Positions 52,709 through 64,000 of a stretch of 64,000 nt of DNA are shown here, piece by piece (position 1 is the first letter of the stretch; every line of letters begins with the position of its first letter). Source of the DNA: Girardinichthys multiradiatus (Eukaryota; Chordata; Actinopteri; Cyprinodontiformes; Goodeidae); the NCBI RefSeq assembly GCF_021462225.1, contig NC_061795.1:3673001-3737000 (forward strand), given 5' to 3'. A program made the position numbers and the translations under genes. The notes beneath the pieces were generated by a model. The model had not been told where the DNA came from. It saw nothing but the letters and a program-made list of their open reading frames with translations, and did not search any database.

Positions 52709-53865
52709 AGAAACCTTTTCTTGATCAAGATGACTTATTAAATTACAGACCTATATCCCATCTTCTGTTCTTATTTAAACTTCTGGAGAAAATAGTTGCT
52801 AACCAAGCATGTGAGCATTTACACAGTAATGATCGGTTTGAAGAGTTTTAGTCAGGTTTCAGAGATCATCATAGCACTGAAACAGCACTGGTGAAAGTCA
52901 CTAATGATATTCTCAAGGCCTCAGATAATGGACTTGTTTCTGTATTGGTCCTGTTAGATCTTAGTGCTGCATTTTATATAGTCGATCACAATTTTCTGTT
53001 AGAAAGGCTACAATCTCCACTGTTATGCTGATGATACTCAGCTTTATCTTTTCATATATCCTGATGAATCAACCCAGTTAGATAGACTACATGCATGTCT
53101 TAAAGACATAAAAACCAGGATGACTTTATATTTTCTTCTACATTTCGACAAGACAGAAGTTGTCATCTTTAGACCAGCGTATTTGAAATAGAAACTGCTG
53201 ATTCAGTCATTTAATTTGAGTGGCTTTAAATTGGCCTTCGCAAATTAAGTAAAGAACTGTGTTGTTATTTTTGACCAGGACATGTCATATAAATCCCATA
53301 TTAAACAGGTTACATTTGATTAACTTCAAGAATATTGCCAAAGTTAGAAATATCCTGTCTAGGAGTGACACTGAAAAACTAGTCCATGCATTTGTTACTT
53401 CAAGGCTGGGCTATTGTAATTCTTTACAATCAGGATGTCCACAAAATGCCGTTAAAAGCCTTCAGCTGATCCAAAACTCTGCACCAAGAGTTCTGATGAA
53501 AATTAAAAAGAGAGATCAAATTTCTCCTATTTTAGCTTCCCTTCATTGGCTCCCTGTTAAATCCAGAATAGAATTTATAATTCTCCTCCTCACATATAAA
53601 GCCCATAATAATCAAGCTCCATCATACATCAGAGACCTGGTTGTTCCAAATGTTGCTAACAGGGCAATTAGCTTTCTGATTGCAGGTTTACTGGTGGTTC
53701 CTAGTGTTTCTAAGAGTAGAATTGTAGGAAGATCTTGTAATTATCAGGCTACTCTTCTGTGGAACCAACTTCAAGTTTTAGCCCATGAGGCAGACAGACA
53801 CCGTGTCTACTTTTAAGACTAGGCTTAAAACGTTTCTTTTTGATAAAGCATATAGTTAAAGTGGC
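52709..53865 (+). pseudogene. LINE reverse transcriptase fragment, plus strand
   Basis: Same family as 31270-33440 but on the plus strand. It has LLNYRPISHLLF near 52735-52770, [11 protein letters not shown] near 52865-52900, LLDLSAAF near 52950-52970, an internal deletion near 53005, then [15 protein letters not shown] text near 53020 in another frame. The C-terminal part at 53290-53816 reads SRLGYCNSL to SLHWLPVKSRIEF. It has several stops and frameshifts and is more decayed than the other copy. Confidence 0.83.
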
Positions 53866-53940
53866 TCATGCCTGGTTCACACTGCAAGATTTAAAAATTG
53901 TCGGTTAATTTTCAAAACCTGAGAGACCCCACAGATGATG
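53866..53940. repeat. Short repeat fragment between LINE and gypsy-B
   Basis: The text CCTGGTTCACACTGCAAGAT resembles the end of a fish non-autonomous DNA transposon. Too short to assign. Confidence 0.35.
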
Positions 53941-55153
53941 TTAACAATTTGTAGATATATATATAACATGTTTGGTCCCACATTGTGTGTTGTTCAGCCA
54001 CACCAAGGTCCAAGGTTTTATCCAGGACACATGGAACGTAGGGTGTATGCGAAGGCTTGTAGGTAAACGGAGGCGAACCGCAGAGGGACTGATCACGGCC
54101 TCAATCTCATAAGGTCCTATAAATCGAGGTGAGAGTTTCCGGAACATATACTTAGGTGTACATCACGTGCAGATAACCAAACCTTTTGGCCAGGCTGATA
54201 TTCCGGGGCAGGTCGGTGTCTTCGATCAGCAAAGCACTTGTTCTGTGCTGCGGTTTGTTGGAGGATTTGGATGGTGGAGTTCCAGATGGGTTTGCAGCGA
54301 CGTATGTGTTGGTGGACTGAGGAAACTATGATGTCTATCTCATCAGCAGAAAACAAAGGCAGCTGGTAACCAAGTGATGCTTCGAAGGGGGAACGTCCTG
54401 TAGCAGAGGAAACATGAGAATTTAACGCATATTCAACCCATGGTAGGTATGAGCACCAGTCTGTTGGGTTAGTAGAAGTGAGACAGCGTAGAGTGAATTC
54501 TAGTTGTCGGTTGAGTCTCTCAGTTTGTCCATTGGATTGAGGGTGATAGCTGTTGGTTAACGAAACCTTAGCTCCCAAAGTTAAGCAGAACTGCTTCCAG
54601 ACCTGAGAGATGAATTGCGGGCCTCGGTCGGACAGAATGTCATGTGGGATTCTATGCAAACAAAAAGCATGTTTGGTGAGAAGCTTAGCTGTCTGCAGCG
54701 CTGACGGAAGTCTCCTGAGAGGGATGAGATCGCACGTTTTAGAGAAACGGTCAACAATTGTGAGAATGGTAGTCATACCTGAGGATAAAGTTAGACCGGT
54801 AACAAAGTCCAAAGCAATATGCGACCAGGGACGGCTAGGAATGCTAAGAGGTTGGAGGAGACCTGCAGGTGGTTGATTACTGGTTTTGTTTCTGGCACAT
54901 GTGACAGAGGCCTGAACAAAGTCCTTAACATCCTTGTAAATGAAGGCCAACAAAATCTTCTCTGTATGAGAGCTATGGTCCCGCTGACTCCGGGATGAGC
55001 AGAAACCTTAGCTGTGTGCAACCGATAAATGAGTCTGGTATGAACCTTAAGCGGGACATAGGTGCAATTGGGTGGTCCTGTTCCTGGGTCGGGTTCTTGT
55101 TGTTGAGCTCTGAGGATAATGTCTTCCATCTCCCACCTGAGTGCCCCAACCAT
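53941..55153 (-). pseudogene. pol: Gypsy-B integrase, frameshifted
   Basis: Ty3/gypsy integrase on the minus strand. The zinc-binding region spans two frames (LHTAKVSAHPG at about 55020, then SVTCARNK near 54900, where one Cys of the usual pair is replaced by Ser). The catalytic core is intact in 54117-54953: Asp in LDFVTG, Asp in LSDRGPQF and Glu in NGQTERLNR. The C-terminal [10 protein letters not shown] segment follows in another frame (53941-54147). No chromodomain or 3' LTR follows; the element is truncated against 53866-53940. Confidence 0.92.
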
Positions 55154-55386
55154 CCAACTGGGCGGTGGAATGGAAGTTGGCTCCTTTACTGAGTCGTTAA
55201 CAGCAAACTGGAAAGGGCATCAGGTTTAGTGTTCTTGGGTCCAGGTCTGAAAGAAATGCATAGATCAAAACGTGAAAAGAACAAAGACCACCGGGACTGT
55301 CGTGGGTTCAATCTCTTAGCTGACTGTATATAAGCCAAGTTTTTATGGTCTGTCCAGACTTGAATTGGATGTTCTGCTCCCTCAAG
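55154..55386 (-). pseudogene. pol: Gypsy-B RNase H to integrase linker, decayed
   Basis: Expected position for the end of RNase H. Minus-strand text near 55330 ([24 protein letters not shown]) is recognisable but interrupted. Confidence 0.6.
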
Positions 55387-56519
55387 CTAGTGGCGCCATT
55401 CTTCAAGAGCTAATTTAATGGCTAATAACTCCCTATCTCCAACGTCATAATTTCTTTCTGCGTTGTTCAGTCTTTGTGAAAAGAAGGCACAAGGATGTAG
55501 TCTCACAACCTCAAACTTCTGCGACAACACTGCTCCAACCCCAATATCAGACGCGTCAACCTCTAAAATAAACTGTTTCGAAGAGTCAGGGTGAATTAAG
55601 ATGGGAGCCTGAAAGAACTTCCTTTTTAGTGCTTGAAATGCTTCTTCAGCCTCAGGTGACCAGGAGAATGGAACCTTAGAAGAGGTTAAAGCCATAAGGG
55701 GTGCAGCTGTCAGACTGTAATCTTTTATGAAACGTCTGTAAAAGTTTGCAAAACCAAGGAACCTCTGCAATGCTTTACGAGTGTCTGGTACAGGCCACTC
55801 CAGGACTGCCTTCATTTTCTCGGGGTCAGATCGCACCTGTCCACTCTTGAGACTCTAGCCCAAAAAAGAGACAGAGGTTTGGTGGTACTCACACTTTTCA
55901 CTTTTCACAAAAAGACGGTTTTCCAGAAGACGCTGAAGTACCTGGCGACGATGCTCCTCAATGTTCCTTGAATAAATCAAAATGTCGTCCAAATACGCGA
56001 AAACAAAAATGTTCAGAAAATCTCTAAGCACGTCATTAACAAGACAGGGATCTGATTTAGGCCCCTATAGTCAATGCAGGGTCTTAACAACCCATCCTTC
56101 TTCCCTACAAAACAGAATCCGGCCCCAAGTGGTGAAGAAGATGGCCAAATTATTCCTGCAGACAAAGACTCACTAATATAATTCTCCATGGACTTCTGTT
56201 CGGGACGAGAGATATTATATAGCCTGCTAGAGGGTAGGGGGGCACCGGGGAGTATGTCGATAGCGCAGTCATAAGGCCTGTGAGGTGGTAAGGACAAAGC
56301 CTTGCTTTTACTAAAGACTCTCTTAAGAACATGATATTCTGAAGGTACTTGAGTTAAATCAATAACCTCATCTTCCTCATTACCCTGTTCAGAAAAAGTC
56401 GGATTGAACGCTGACTGGAGGCAAGATAAATGGCAACTAGTGGACCAGGATTCAATGCGACCCTCAGACCAATCTAGATGAGGATTATGTTTTCGCAACC
56501 AGGGGTAACCTAAAACCAA
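55387..56519 (-). pseudogene. pol: Gypsy-B protease end, reverse transcriptase and RNase H, internally deleted
   Basis: From high to low coordinate: end of protease ([17 protein letters not shown]), RT leader ([20 protein letters not shown]) and fingers ([20 protein letters not shown]). A deletion at about 56065 then removes the segment from RGLN to just before the palm loop. The catalytic YLDD survives at 55984-55995 in another frame. A stop near 55855 precedes the open part 55387-55836 with [12 protein letters not shown] and the RNase H motifs [12 protein letters not shown] and DRELLAIK. More decayed than gypsy-A but of the same general type. Confidence 0.9.
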
Positions 56520-57650
56520 TGAGCCCTGTCATACTGGAAATACAAAAAAATATATTTTTTCCCTATGGTTCCCTGATAACAAAAGGTCAAGAGGCTTAGT
56601 CTGATGAGTAATTCGCTGTGAAGGCTGTCTATCAAGAACTAAAACAGATCGGGGAGAAGAAAGTGGTTCTACTTCAATTCCGGCCTTGCTTACTAATTCA
56701 GAATCAATTAAATTCTGTTCACTTCCGGAATCCACCAAAGCGGACATAGGCAAAGTTTGTTGATTAACTAAGATAGTTGCTGGCGGGCTGAGTCTAGGGG
56801 CTTTACTATTTAAAGAATGGTCCGCCAACCCCTCCTTCAAGGTTAGCGGACCCTGTCTTTTGGCTGCCTGGGACAAACAGGACAGCCAGCTACAAAATGG
56901 TCTGGAGAACCACAGTAAAAGCACTGCTTGGAATGTCTGTGTCTTTGTTTCTCCTCTGGAGTCAATTGGGTGTGTCCAATCAGCATGGGTTCTGACCTCA
57001 TAGCTAAGGGCTGAAGGGATTTAGCATTGGGTGAAATACTAGGCTGCAACTGTGGTCAATAAACAGATCTTTCTGCTCTGGTTGTCCTTCTTTCTCTTAT
57101 TTTGTTATCCACTCTTGTGGCCAAGGAAATTATTTCATCCAATGTGGGTGGTTCATCAACCAGAGCTAACTCATTTTTTAGAACTTCGTCTAGGGTGTGA
57201 AAAAATGCAGACTTTAGAGCACTATCGTTCCAACCAGAAACAGCTGCCAATGTGCGAAATTCTATCGAACACTCAGTGACATTAGTTAACATTATCATGC
57301 GGGAAGGAACGTGGAGAGTGGTTGAAAACTAAAGCACATTGGAGTAAAAATCCCCTACAATTACCCGCCTCTCCAGAGAATTTTTCTGCGTTAGGGGAAA
57401 TGACGTCATGAGAGTGAAGAAGCTGTGAAGTTACCGGAGATGCAGCAGCACCGTCTACCTGCGTTGCGGGTTGGGTATTTAGGGTCTGTTGTAGCATGGA
57501 GGTAATCTGCTCTAACTGTTGGTTTGTTTGACACTGCTGTTCTGCAAGAAAACGGAGAGAGGAATCATGAGAATGAATTTGATTAGTATGTTCTGAAAGA
57601 GTTCTTCGGAGTGTTTCTGCAGGGTCGTGTTGGCCAGAGCGTTCTGTCAT
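56520..57650 (-). pseudogene. gag: Gypsy-B gag and protease N-terminus
   Basis: Gag starts at ATG 57650-57648 (MTERSGQHDPAETLRRTL) with a glutamine-rich coiled segment. It breaks near 57290, where LLQCALVFNHSPRSFPHD is followed by a jump. The rest of gag continues in another frame (57056-57298; SALKSAFFHTLDEVLKNELA), then a CX2CX4HX4C knuckle CFYCGSPDHFVAGC near 56900-56940. The protease active site DSG (ALVDSGSEQNLID) is at 56724-56732. Each part is open but in a different frame. Confidence 0.9.
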
Positions 57651-58180
57651 TTTCAACACAGTTTTGACCCACATACAAAAAACACTCAGAAGTAATGTTT
57701 TAACATGTTTTATTGTCAGCAAAGTAATAAGGCACAAGAACTGGAAACTCCAACTGTACGGGAAGAAAGGAGAAGGGACTGGTGAATAAATGGAAAATAT
57801 ATAGCAACTGATAAAAGAGATCTGAGAAATGGCTTACTAAATTGCTGTTGCTTGAACCACCAGGGGTAGAGAGATTCTGAGTCTTAGCTTGCGAAGTGAG
57901 GTTGCTCAGTTGTCTTCTGATGGAGTTGTTCCCAGAAACTCCTGCATGCTCGTTGTTTTGATAAAGCTAAGTCCTATGCTATACTGTTTTAGTAAAACTA
58001 AATAATAAAAGGAAACACAGACGTGGGAGACGTGTCAGTTGAGTCACCAGAGCACTTCTGACTTTTCCTCCCCAAAGAGGGTTTTTATTCAAAAGCAAGG
58101 CGTGTACAATTACAAAGAAAAAACACATATTTTTAGCGAGTGTCAGTGGAACTCTTACACCTGGCATTCAGCTGTATGTT
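57651..58180 (-). repeat. Gypsy-B upstream region, possible LTR
   Basis: On the minus strand AATAAA signals lie near 58091-58086 (GAATAAAAACCC) and 57714-57709, as expected of LTR polyadenylation regions. The position upstream of gag suggests a 5' LTR and leader. Neither end could be fixed, and no second copy is in the window. Confidence 0.4.
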
Positions 58181-58246
58181 CGACCTTCCCAACATTCCTG
58201 CTATTCTACTTTTGGACCTTCACAACATTCCTGTTATTCAATCGAA

Positions 58247-58272
58247 ACACACACACACACACACACACACAC
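58247..58272. repeat. CA microsatellite
   Basis: About thirteen CA units. Looser CA-rich text continues to about 58380. Confidence 0.9.
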
Positions 58273-58479
58273 CTGTCATCCAGCGCACCTGAGAACCTCC
58301 AGCAGCAACTGAGAAACACTGAAGCCATGAAAACAAGTACACCATACACACACACACCAGCACACACAGACACAGACTCTGACAGTGACAGATATTTGTT
58401 TGAAAAACTTTTTGGTTTAATTTTCAGGTCTGCTAGCCAGAGTGGATGGCATCACAAGAGGGACACATTTTGTTAAAAA

Positions 58480-59798
58480 AAGATTTTTGCTCAAACTTCA
58501 ACAGTGAAAAAACTATACAAGATTTTGGCAATTCCTCTCAGTATGTTATAGTTTTATACTTTGTGACCCGTTTGCACTTTGAATGACGTCTCTGTAATGA
58601 CGTACGGCTGATTTAGAGGCATCCAAAGCAGGAAAACACCATGCATGTCTTCCATGTTTCCAGCATGGAGGTACCCATAATAACCCATAATAATATGGGA
58701 ATAAGTATGAACAGTAGTAATATGTGTGCCTTAATGCCTTTGGTATAGACGCCGATAATAAGGAGAATAAATATGCAAAATAGTATTATGTATGCCTTGA
58801 TACATTCAGCTTAGACACCCATGATAATAATAACTGCAGTAAGTATGTACAATAGTAATATGTGTGCCTTCAGTGTCTTCGGCATGAGGCACCCATATCT
58901 ACCAACTCTCTAACGGTGTAGGGAGGATATGAGCTAAAAGGGGACAATGTGTGTATTAGTGTGTGCAGTTGTTATTAAAAAGCAATGTCACAGCTTCTGG
59001 TTATAGTGAGGAAATAACTTGACTCCAAAGGTAGATGTTGCAGAAGGCGATTTGAGGTGCTTAATGACCCAGGAGTTGCATGATTAATGCAGGGGTTTAC
59101 ATGATATTTCTCAAACTTTGGTGGTGAGCGCGAGTGGAAATCTTGGGCACGTCATCCTTTAAGACTCGCCAGCTCAAGGTCAGTAGAGCCTGCAAGACAG
59201 CCCGCAGAGACGACAGAGCTATTAGTGGAGTTTCCATTCTGGATACTCACACACACACCTATGCATTAAGAGTGTGTGTGCTTACATACACATGCATGTG
59301 CGCACAACCAAGTACAAATCCTAGAAGCGCTGTTCACACACAGATACACAAGGGACAACGCCAGCTTCACAGGGACTGCTGATACTTTCTTTGAGGAAGC
59401 AAAACACTTGTGAGGTGATGAGAGTAAGATAAGGTGCACCCAGGAAAAGATTAAACACTATCCACACCTTGCATGGTCATTTCTTGCCATAAACCATACC
59501 ATATAATAAGAACACAGTAATATCATTACACAAAGGACTCATGCCTTGTTGTCTCCCCTTATCCTAAAATGCATCATCACTGTGAAAATAATCTGTATGA
59601 ATTCGAGCTAAGGCCCTTTGACAATTTGTACCCTCATTTTGTTGACCATTTTGTCCTTTTTAACCACCATTTGTGCCTGTAAACAATTATATACTTACAT
59701 GTACAAAAATGTAAGGAAATGATTATTTCTTTTAAATAACTGTAAATCTATTGAAATTTGTGTTTGAAATTTGACAAAATGCAGAAACGTTCAAGACG
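58480..59798. other. No gene; loosely repeated sequence
   Basis: Phrases like GTATGTACAATAGTAATATGTGTGCCTT recur with variation at about 58700, 58775 and 58845, spaced roughly 70 bp apart, suggesting a decayed tandem repeat. CA-rich text lies near 59250-59350. Confidence 0.5.
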
Positions 59799-59800
59799 TA

Positions 59801-60552
59801 CTGTAAAGACCAAAAGGTTTGGACACACCTTCTCATTCAAACAGTTGTCTATATTTTCATGACTATGAATATTGTAGCTTCACACTGAAGGCATCAAAAC
59901 TATGAATTAACACATGTGGAATTATATACTGAACAAAAAAGTGTGAAACAACTGAAAATATGTCTTATATTCTAGGTTCTTCAAAGTAGCCACCTTTTTC
60001 TTTGATTACTGCTCTGCACACTCTTGACATTCTGTTGATGAGCTTCAAGAGGTAGTCACCTGAAATGGTTTTCACTTCACAGGTGTGCCCTGTCAGGTTT
60101 AATAAGTGGGATTCCAAGCCTTATAAATGGGGTTGGGACCATCAGTTGTGTTGTAGAGGAGGTGGATACAGTACACAGCTGATAGTCCTACTGAATAGAC
60201 TGTTAGAATTTGTATTATGGCAAGAAAAAAGCAGCTAAGTAAAGAAAAACAAGTGGCCATCATTACTTTAAGAAATGAAGGTCAGTCAGTCCGAACAATT
60301 GGGAAAACTTTGAAAGTGTCCCCAAATGCAGTCGCAAAAACCATCAAGCGCTACAAAGAAACTGGCTCACACGAGGACCTCCCCAGGAAAGGAAGACCAA
60401 GAGTCACCTCTGCTGCGGACGATAAGTTCATCCGAGTCACCAGCCTCAGAAATCGCAGGTTAACAGCAGCTCATATTAGAGAGCAGGTCAATGCCACACA
60501 GAGTTCTAGCAGCAGACACATCTTTAGGACAACTGTTAAGAGGAGACTGTGA
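59801..60552 (+). mobile_element. 5' half of a Tc1-like transposon
   Basis: The left end has ACCAAAAGGTTTGGACACACC just inside TA (59799-59800), followed by a long noncoding terminal region and the N-terminus of the transposase. The element stops at about 60552 without a right end. It is a third Tc1-like family in this window. Confidence 0.85.
60217..60552 (+). pseudogene. Tc1-like transposase, N-terminal 111 residues
   Basis: Helix-turn-helix DNA-binding region (KQVAIITLRNEGQSVRTIGK, then NAVAKTIKRYKETGS) with a GRP motif (RKGRPRVTS) and part of the second DNA-binding subdomain. The frame ends at a TGA where the protein should continue into the catalytic domain. No DDE motif is present downstream, so the gene is truncated. 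Confidence 0.87.
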
Positions 60553-60622
60553 ATTTTAGGGTCAGGCAAAAAATGAGGTTAGACAAATCAGGATAGAAAA
60601 TACAAATGTGTTTCTATATGAA

Positions 60623-60653
<31 letters not shown>

Positions 60654-60662
60654 GTGTGTGTG
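60623..60662. repeat. TG microsatellite
   Basis: About twenty TG units with one GCG interruption, 70 bp after the truncated Tc1. Confidence 0.92.
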
Positions 60663-62755
60663 CTACAGTTAACTTTTTGTGTGTGCTAGTCCAGACTTCA
60701 AGCAATGAACTAGAGATTTTTTACTTATCCTCTTTTATAAATAAAATAAATAAACAAAAATATCATTCAGTTTCATGTGCATAAATAAAGCTTAAATTTT
60801 AACTCCAAACTGAACATGTGGCAAAATTACCTACTGAATACATTTTTAAGAGCTACCTGTTTACTTCAAAAAGAAACACTCAGCCAGGGAAAAGACCTCT
60901 CCTGTGGCAATCTTCCATTTTCCATGAATGACTGTGGGAATCATGCAGGGCTCTTGGCGCTAAGGAATTGCTCTGCCAAGCTAGAAAAATATCCTGTTCA
61001 TTTAAATGCACACCAGTCTGCAACTGCTAACATGATCTACTTGGGGGGAAATTACAAAGCCCAATCAATGGAAATGTGTCCTACAGTGTTAAACAGCAGC
61101 TCACCTAATAAACAACCACTTCTGTGTGTCATACAGCACAGGAGCAATCTGGCAGTACAAACTGTTTCAGAGGGGCAGCACAGGGGAGTGAGGCTTCATG
61201 GGTGGAAAATCATGAATATTTTTGCTTTTTTCTATGTAGAACGTGGCACTTCAGAGTTTTCCTCTTCAGAGTTTTGACTCATAGACCACTCGTTTTGACT
61301 TGACACTAATAGTGGGTCATTAAGTCTTTTTGCTGCCATATTTTATCGCACAGCAAAAACATACAAAGCTTACCTGCCTTTTTAGAAAGAACAATGATGC
61401 GTCTTCTATTTGCAAATCTAAAGACTGAGCCTTCTGTATGTGCCAGAAATGTTTTAGAAGGGTGAGATTTTCCTTTAGTCAAAATCTAATTACAACAGTA
61501 AGATAATTTGAATATGAGAAAAATAAAATGAGTCTATTACTTAATTGTGGAAGAAAACTGTGTAAGTGTACAAACTCAGTAGAATCCATAGGTTAGCTTT
61601 CTATCACACTATTTCCTTCCTGGGGTTAGAAAATGGCGTAGCTGAACTGTCAGGTCCTCTTATGTCAAGTGAATCAGCACATTCCCCTTACTGTGTCAGC
61701 ACAGGAATGATCGGCTTATGGCAAATCCTTCCTCTAAAACTGTTAGGCCTATTACTCACAATGTTATGGCTCAAATTCATGTTGGATTTTGAGCTATGTT
61801 GCCCAAAATGCCTAAAATGCTTCATGATTTATTTTTTTCTTTACCTCATTAAAAGAAAACTGACAAAGAAGGGAAAGCCAAAGACAAGACAAAAAGAAGA
61901 CAATAACAAATCAAATACAATAATGTTTCCACCTTTACTGTGTTATTTTCAACTGAATGACAAACTAATTAATTGAGGAGAAAATTCTAAAAATAAAAAC
62001 CTGCAATAACACACTGTTTGCACATTGTTAAACTGTTTGCTGAAGCAAACAGATTCAAAGAACTCACACCCAACTTCGATTACCGCCCATGTTACAAAGA
62101 CGTTACACACGATCAAAGGCATCTCACTGTAAAAGGTATCAGTCAGCAGAAGAATACAAAATACAAAGAAAACATTCTGCAACATTATTTATATAGTATG
62201 TCACAGTGAAGATAGTGATTGATAATTGGAGAAAATATGGCCCAATGGTGATATCACAAATGCCGGACATTTGTCCAGAATTAAAGAAACACTAGCTAGT
62301 ACTGGTTGGGCTCTATATGACACCAGTCTCTTGTATATTCTGTACGTCTGGACAAAGGAGTAGGGTTGCCTTTGGTTGATGGAAGTCTTTTCTACCAAAG
62401 AAAGTTTTGGAGAACTTCAAGAGGTAGACATGGCAAATTCCGCCACTCCAGATGTGAGATGCTGACAAGTTCCTTCCACAGCAAAAGTTGTCTCAACAAA
62501 ATATATGTTATGGACCAAAGTAGGGAGGGCAAATTACCATCCCACCTGGTCAACGAGCCCCTGAGAGGTCAAGAGGGAGGGATGCCCACCAGACCCCAGC
62601 ATAGCTGCTGCGGCCCACGGCTGGCTCAGGCAGCCCACCCCTTTGGGAACATGGTCTTAGAATCCACACAAACAACACCTCACCAAGGGGAGCACACACC
62701 TGATAGATGGTGAGATTGCTAAATGTACTTGTTAAAATTTAATGTATGTTTTTTG
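60663..62755. other. No gene seen
   Basis: Mixed composition. The block near 60880-61240 is balanced and shows an open frame of 153 residues without any domain; a noncoding element is more likely. No exon signals argued. Confidence 0.45.
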
Positions 62756-62759
62756 AGGC

Positions 62760-63800
62760 TAGCTTTGGAGGTTAAAGTTTAAAGAAGCAAGTTATTACTA
62801 GAGGATGTTCTATGTTTATTTGTCTAATCCACAAATTTGACTGGATAATATATTTTAGTTGGTGATATTCAAAGAATTTATTTTCATCAACACCACATGA
62901 ATCTTCTAAAACATTAAAGGGTATGGAAAGATTTCCATTATTTATGTCCTCTAAATGATTTATTCCTTTACTGTTCCATGTTGAAAAGTTTAGAGCCCTT
63001 TTATTTTGCAGGATATCTGGGTTGTTCCAAATGGGTGTTTGTCTGCATGGGAGAACTGAAGACCTATTAATTTTGAGATATACCCACCGGGCTCTCAGAG
63101 ATGGACTGCTATTGATGCTTTTAAAACAGCTGTGCTGCTTAATTAAAGGGCTGATAAATGGAATACCTGAGATACAGATTACATCACGATGCTTTTGAAC
63201 AATTTCTATCCATAGACTGATGGATTTTTCCACATCCATTTTAAGATATATTATAAGCCATGTGCCAGGTAAGATTCATATTCCAGTCCTCCGAAACCTT
63301 TAGTCTTTTATAAAGTTTTTAGACTTATAGTAATGGGGTATAATACGTTATAATTTAAATGTGTCAGCTCGTTAAAAAATTGATGCCAAGGTACCTGATG
63401 TTCCCAATCTGCGATGAATATTAGTGGGTTTAGGAAAACTTATTTATTAGGGTTATTGTCTCTGTAAGAGAGGGGTTTGCATTTTCTAGAAAGAGCAACA
63501 CATCATCAGCATATTAACATATTTTGTGGATTCTATTAGCTGTTAGAATTCCATTAATATTTTTGGCTTTGACTAATTGCAGCCACCAGTGGTTCAAATA
63601 ATATAGCGAATAGTGAGGGGGAGAGTGGACAGCCCTGTCTGGTGCCTCTGTCAAGACTTAAGCTCTGAGAAATCCAGTCATTTGTTTTCACACAAGAAAT
63701 GGATGAGCTATGTAGTAATCAGATCCATGACAAAAAATATGTCTGGATCCATATTTATGTAAGGTACCAAATAGAAACTTCCACCTAACCTTGTCAGAAC
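62760..63800 (-). pseudogene. L1-like LINE reverse transcriptase, decayed
   Basis: Non-LTR reverse transcriptase on the minus strand. GTRQGCPLSPSLFAILF lies near 63600-63655, the catalytic ADDVLLFLENANPS near 63470-63512, and an open C-terminal part (62772-63239) continues toward lower coordinates. The GTRQGCPLSP form and ADD followed by V are typical of L1-clade elements rather than L2. It has several stops and frameshifts. Fingers residues (KVRWKFLFGTLHKYG) are visible near 63760-63800. Confidence 0.85.
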
Positions 63801-64000
63801 CCTTTCTGTCATCATTCTGTTATATTTATAGCATACTAATATTTTTGTAAAACCAGAGGATATTTTTTTCTAAGTTGTAGTACAAGAGAGTCATCATCGC
63901 AAACATTCAACAGCACATATCAAGACACAAAGTACAAAATACTAAAATACTAAAATCAGTCCCTAGTGATGGTGAGACATATTATTAAAAATTGCTGATG
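63801..64000. other. End of window, unassigned
   Basis: AT-rich sequence. It may continue the L1-like fragment, but no motif is visible. Confidence 0.4.

Noticed and set aside
52298..52741. Several short overlapping frames
   Set aside because: They overlap on both strands within inverted GGTCC-type motifs of a probable MITE; no protein family.
60816..61277. Possible host exon
   Set aside because: The 153-residue frame has no recognisable domain and no convincing splice sites.
61566..61976. 136-residue frame with a hydrophobic centre
   Set aside because: AT-rich, no homology recognised, no exon signals. A chance frame is more likely.
1..64000. tRNA and rRNA genes
   Set aside because: No cloverleaf-type sequence with A and B box spacing, and no rRNA text, was noticed. 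A covariance-model scan was not possible here.

Overview
The window looks like intergenic DNA from a teleost fish, probably a percomorph. It is almost entirely a stack of transposable elements. No host protein-coding exon, tRNA or rRNA gene could be supported. The fish assignment rests on the element mix: Tc1/mariner transposons, L2-like and L1-like LINEs, Ty3/gypsy elements, fish-type endogenous retroviruses (ERVs) with gamma-type env, and common teleost repeats. Species cannot be told from sequence alone.

Layout. 1-4871: the 3' half of an ERV (ERV-A: decayed pol and env, then a 380-bp 3' LTR). 4872-8150: short repeats, a truncated Tc1 and a solo LTR with a 5-bp target duplication. 8931-11928: a Tc1-like element of DD36E type on the minus strand, split by a 1738-bp LTR-like insertion. 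13475-15045: a second Tc1-like element with 200-bp inverted ends. 16829-19087: a hAT-like non-autonomous element with an 8-bp target duplication and two smaller palindromic elements inside it. 20528-21062: a degenerate minisatellite. 21936-22615: a gypsy solo LTR. 24471-25740: a complete DD36E Tc1-like transposon with an uninterrupted 343-residue transposase, the only apparently intact gene here.

29262-33440 holds a partial second copy of the 1.7-kb LTR-like family and a minus-strand LINE. 33483-45925 is a Ty3/gypsy element (gypsy-A) whose reverse transcriptase is cut by a 9304-bp provirus (ERV-B, 35594-44897). ERV-B has two 531-bp LTRs, a tRNA-Trp-like primer site, decayed gag-pro-pol-env, and an AAGG target duplication. 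45926-52130 is mostly a long L2-like LINE on the minus strand, with an esterase-type ORF1, an endonuclease and a reverse transcriptase. 52709-57650 has a plus-strand LINE fragment and a second, minus-strand gypsy element (gypsy-B). 59801-60552 is another truncated Tc1, and 62760-63800 an L1-like LINE fragment.

The nesting gives a relative history: DD36E Tc1, then the LTR-like insertion inside it; gypsy-A, then ERV-B inside it. By eye the ERV-B LTRs differ at about 3% of positions. All retroviral and gypsy coding regions carry stops, frameshifts or deletions of catalytic parts, so they read as fossils. All comparisons were made by eye; no alignment or database search was run.
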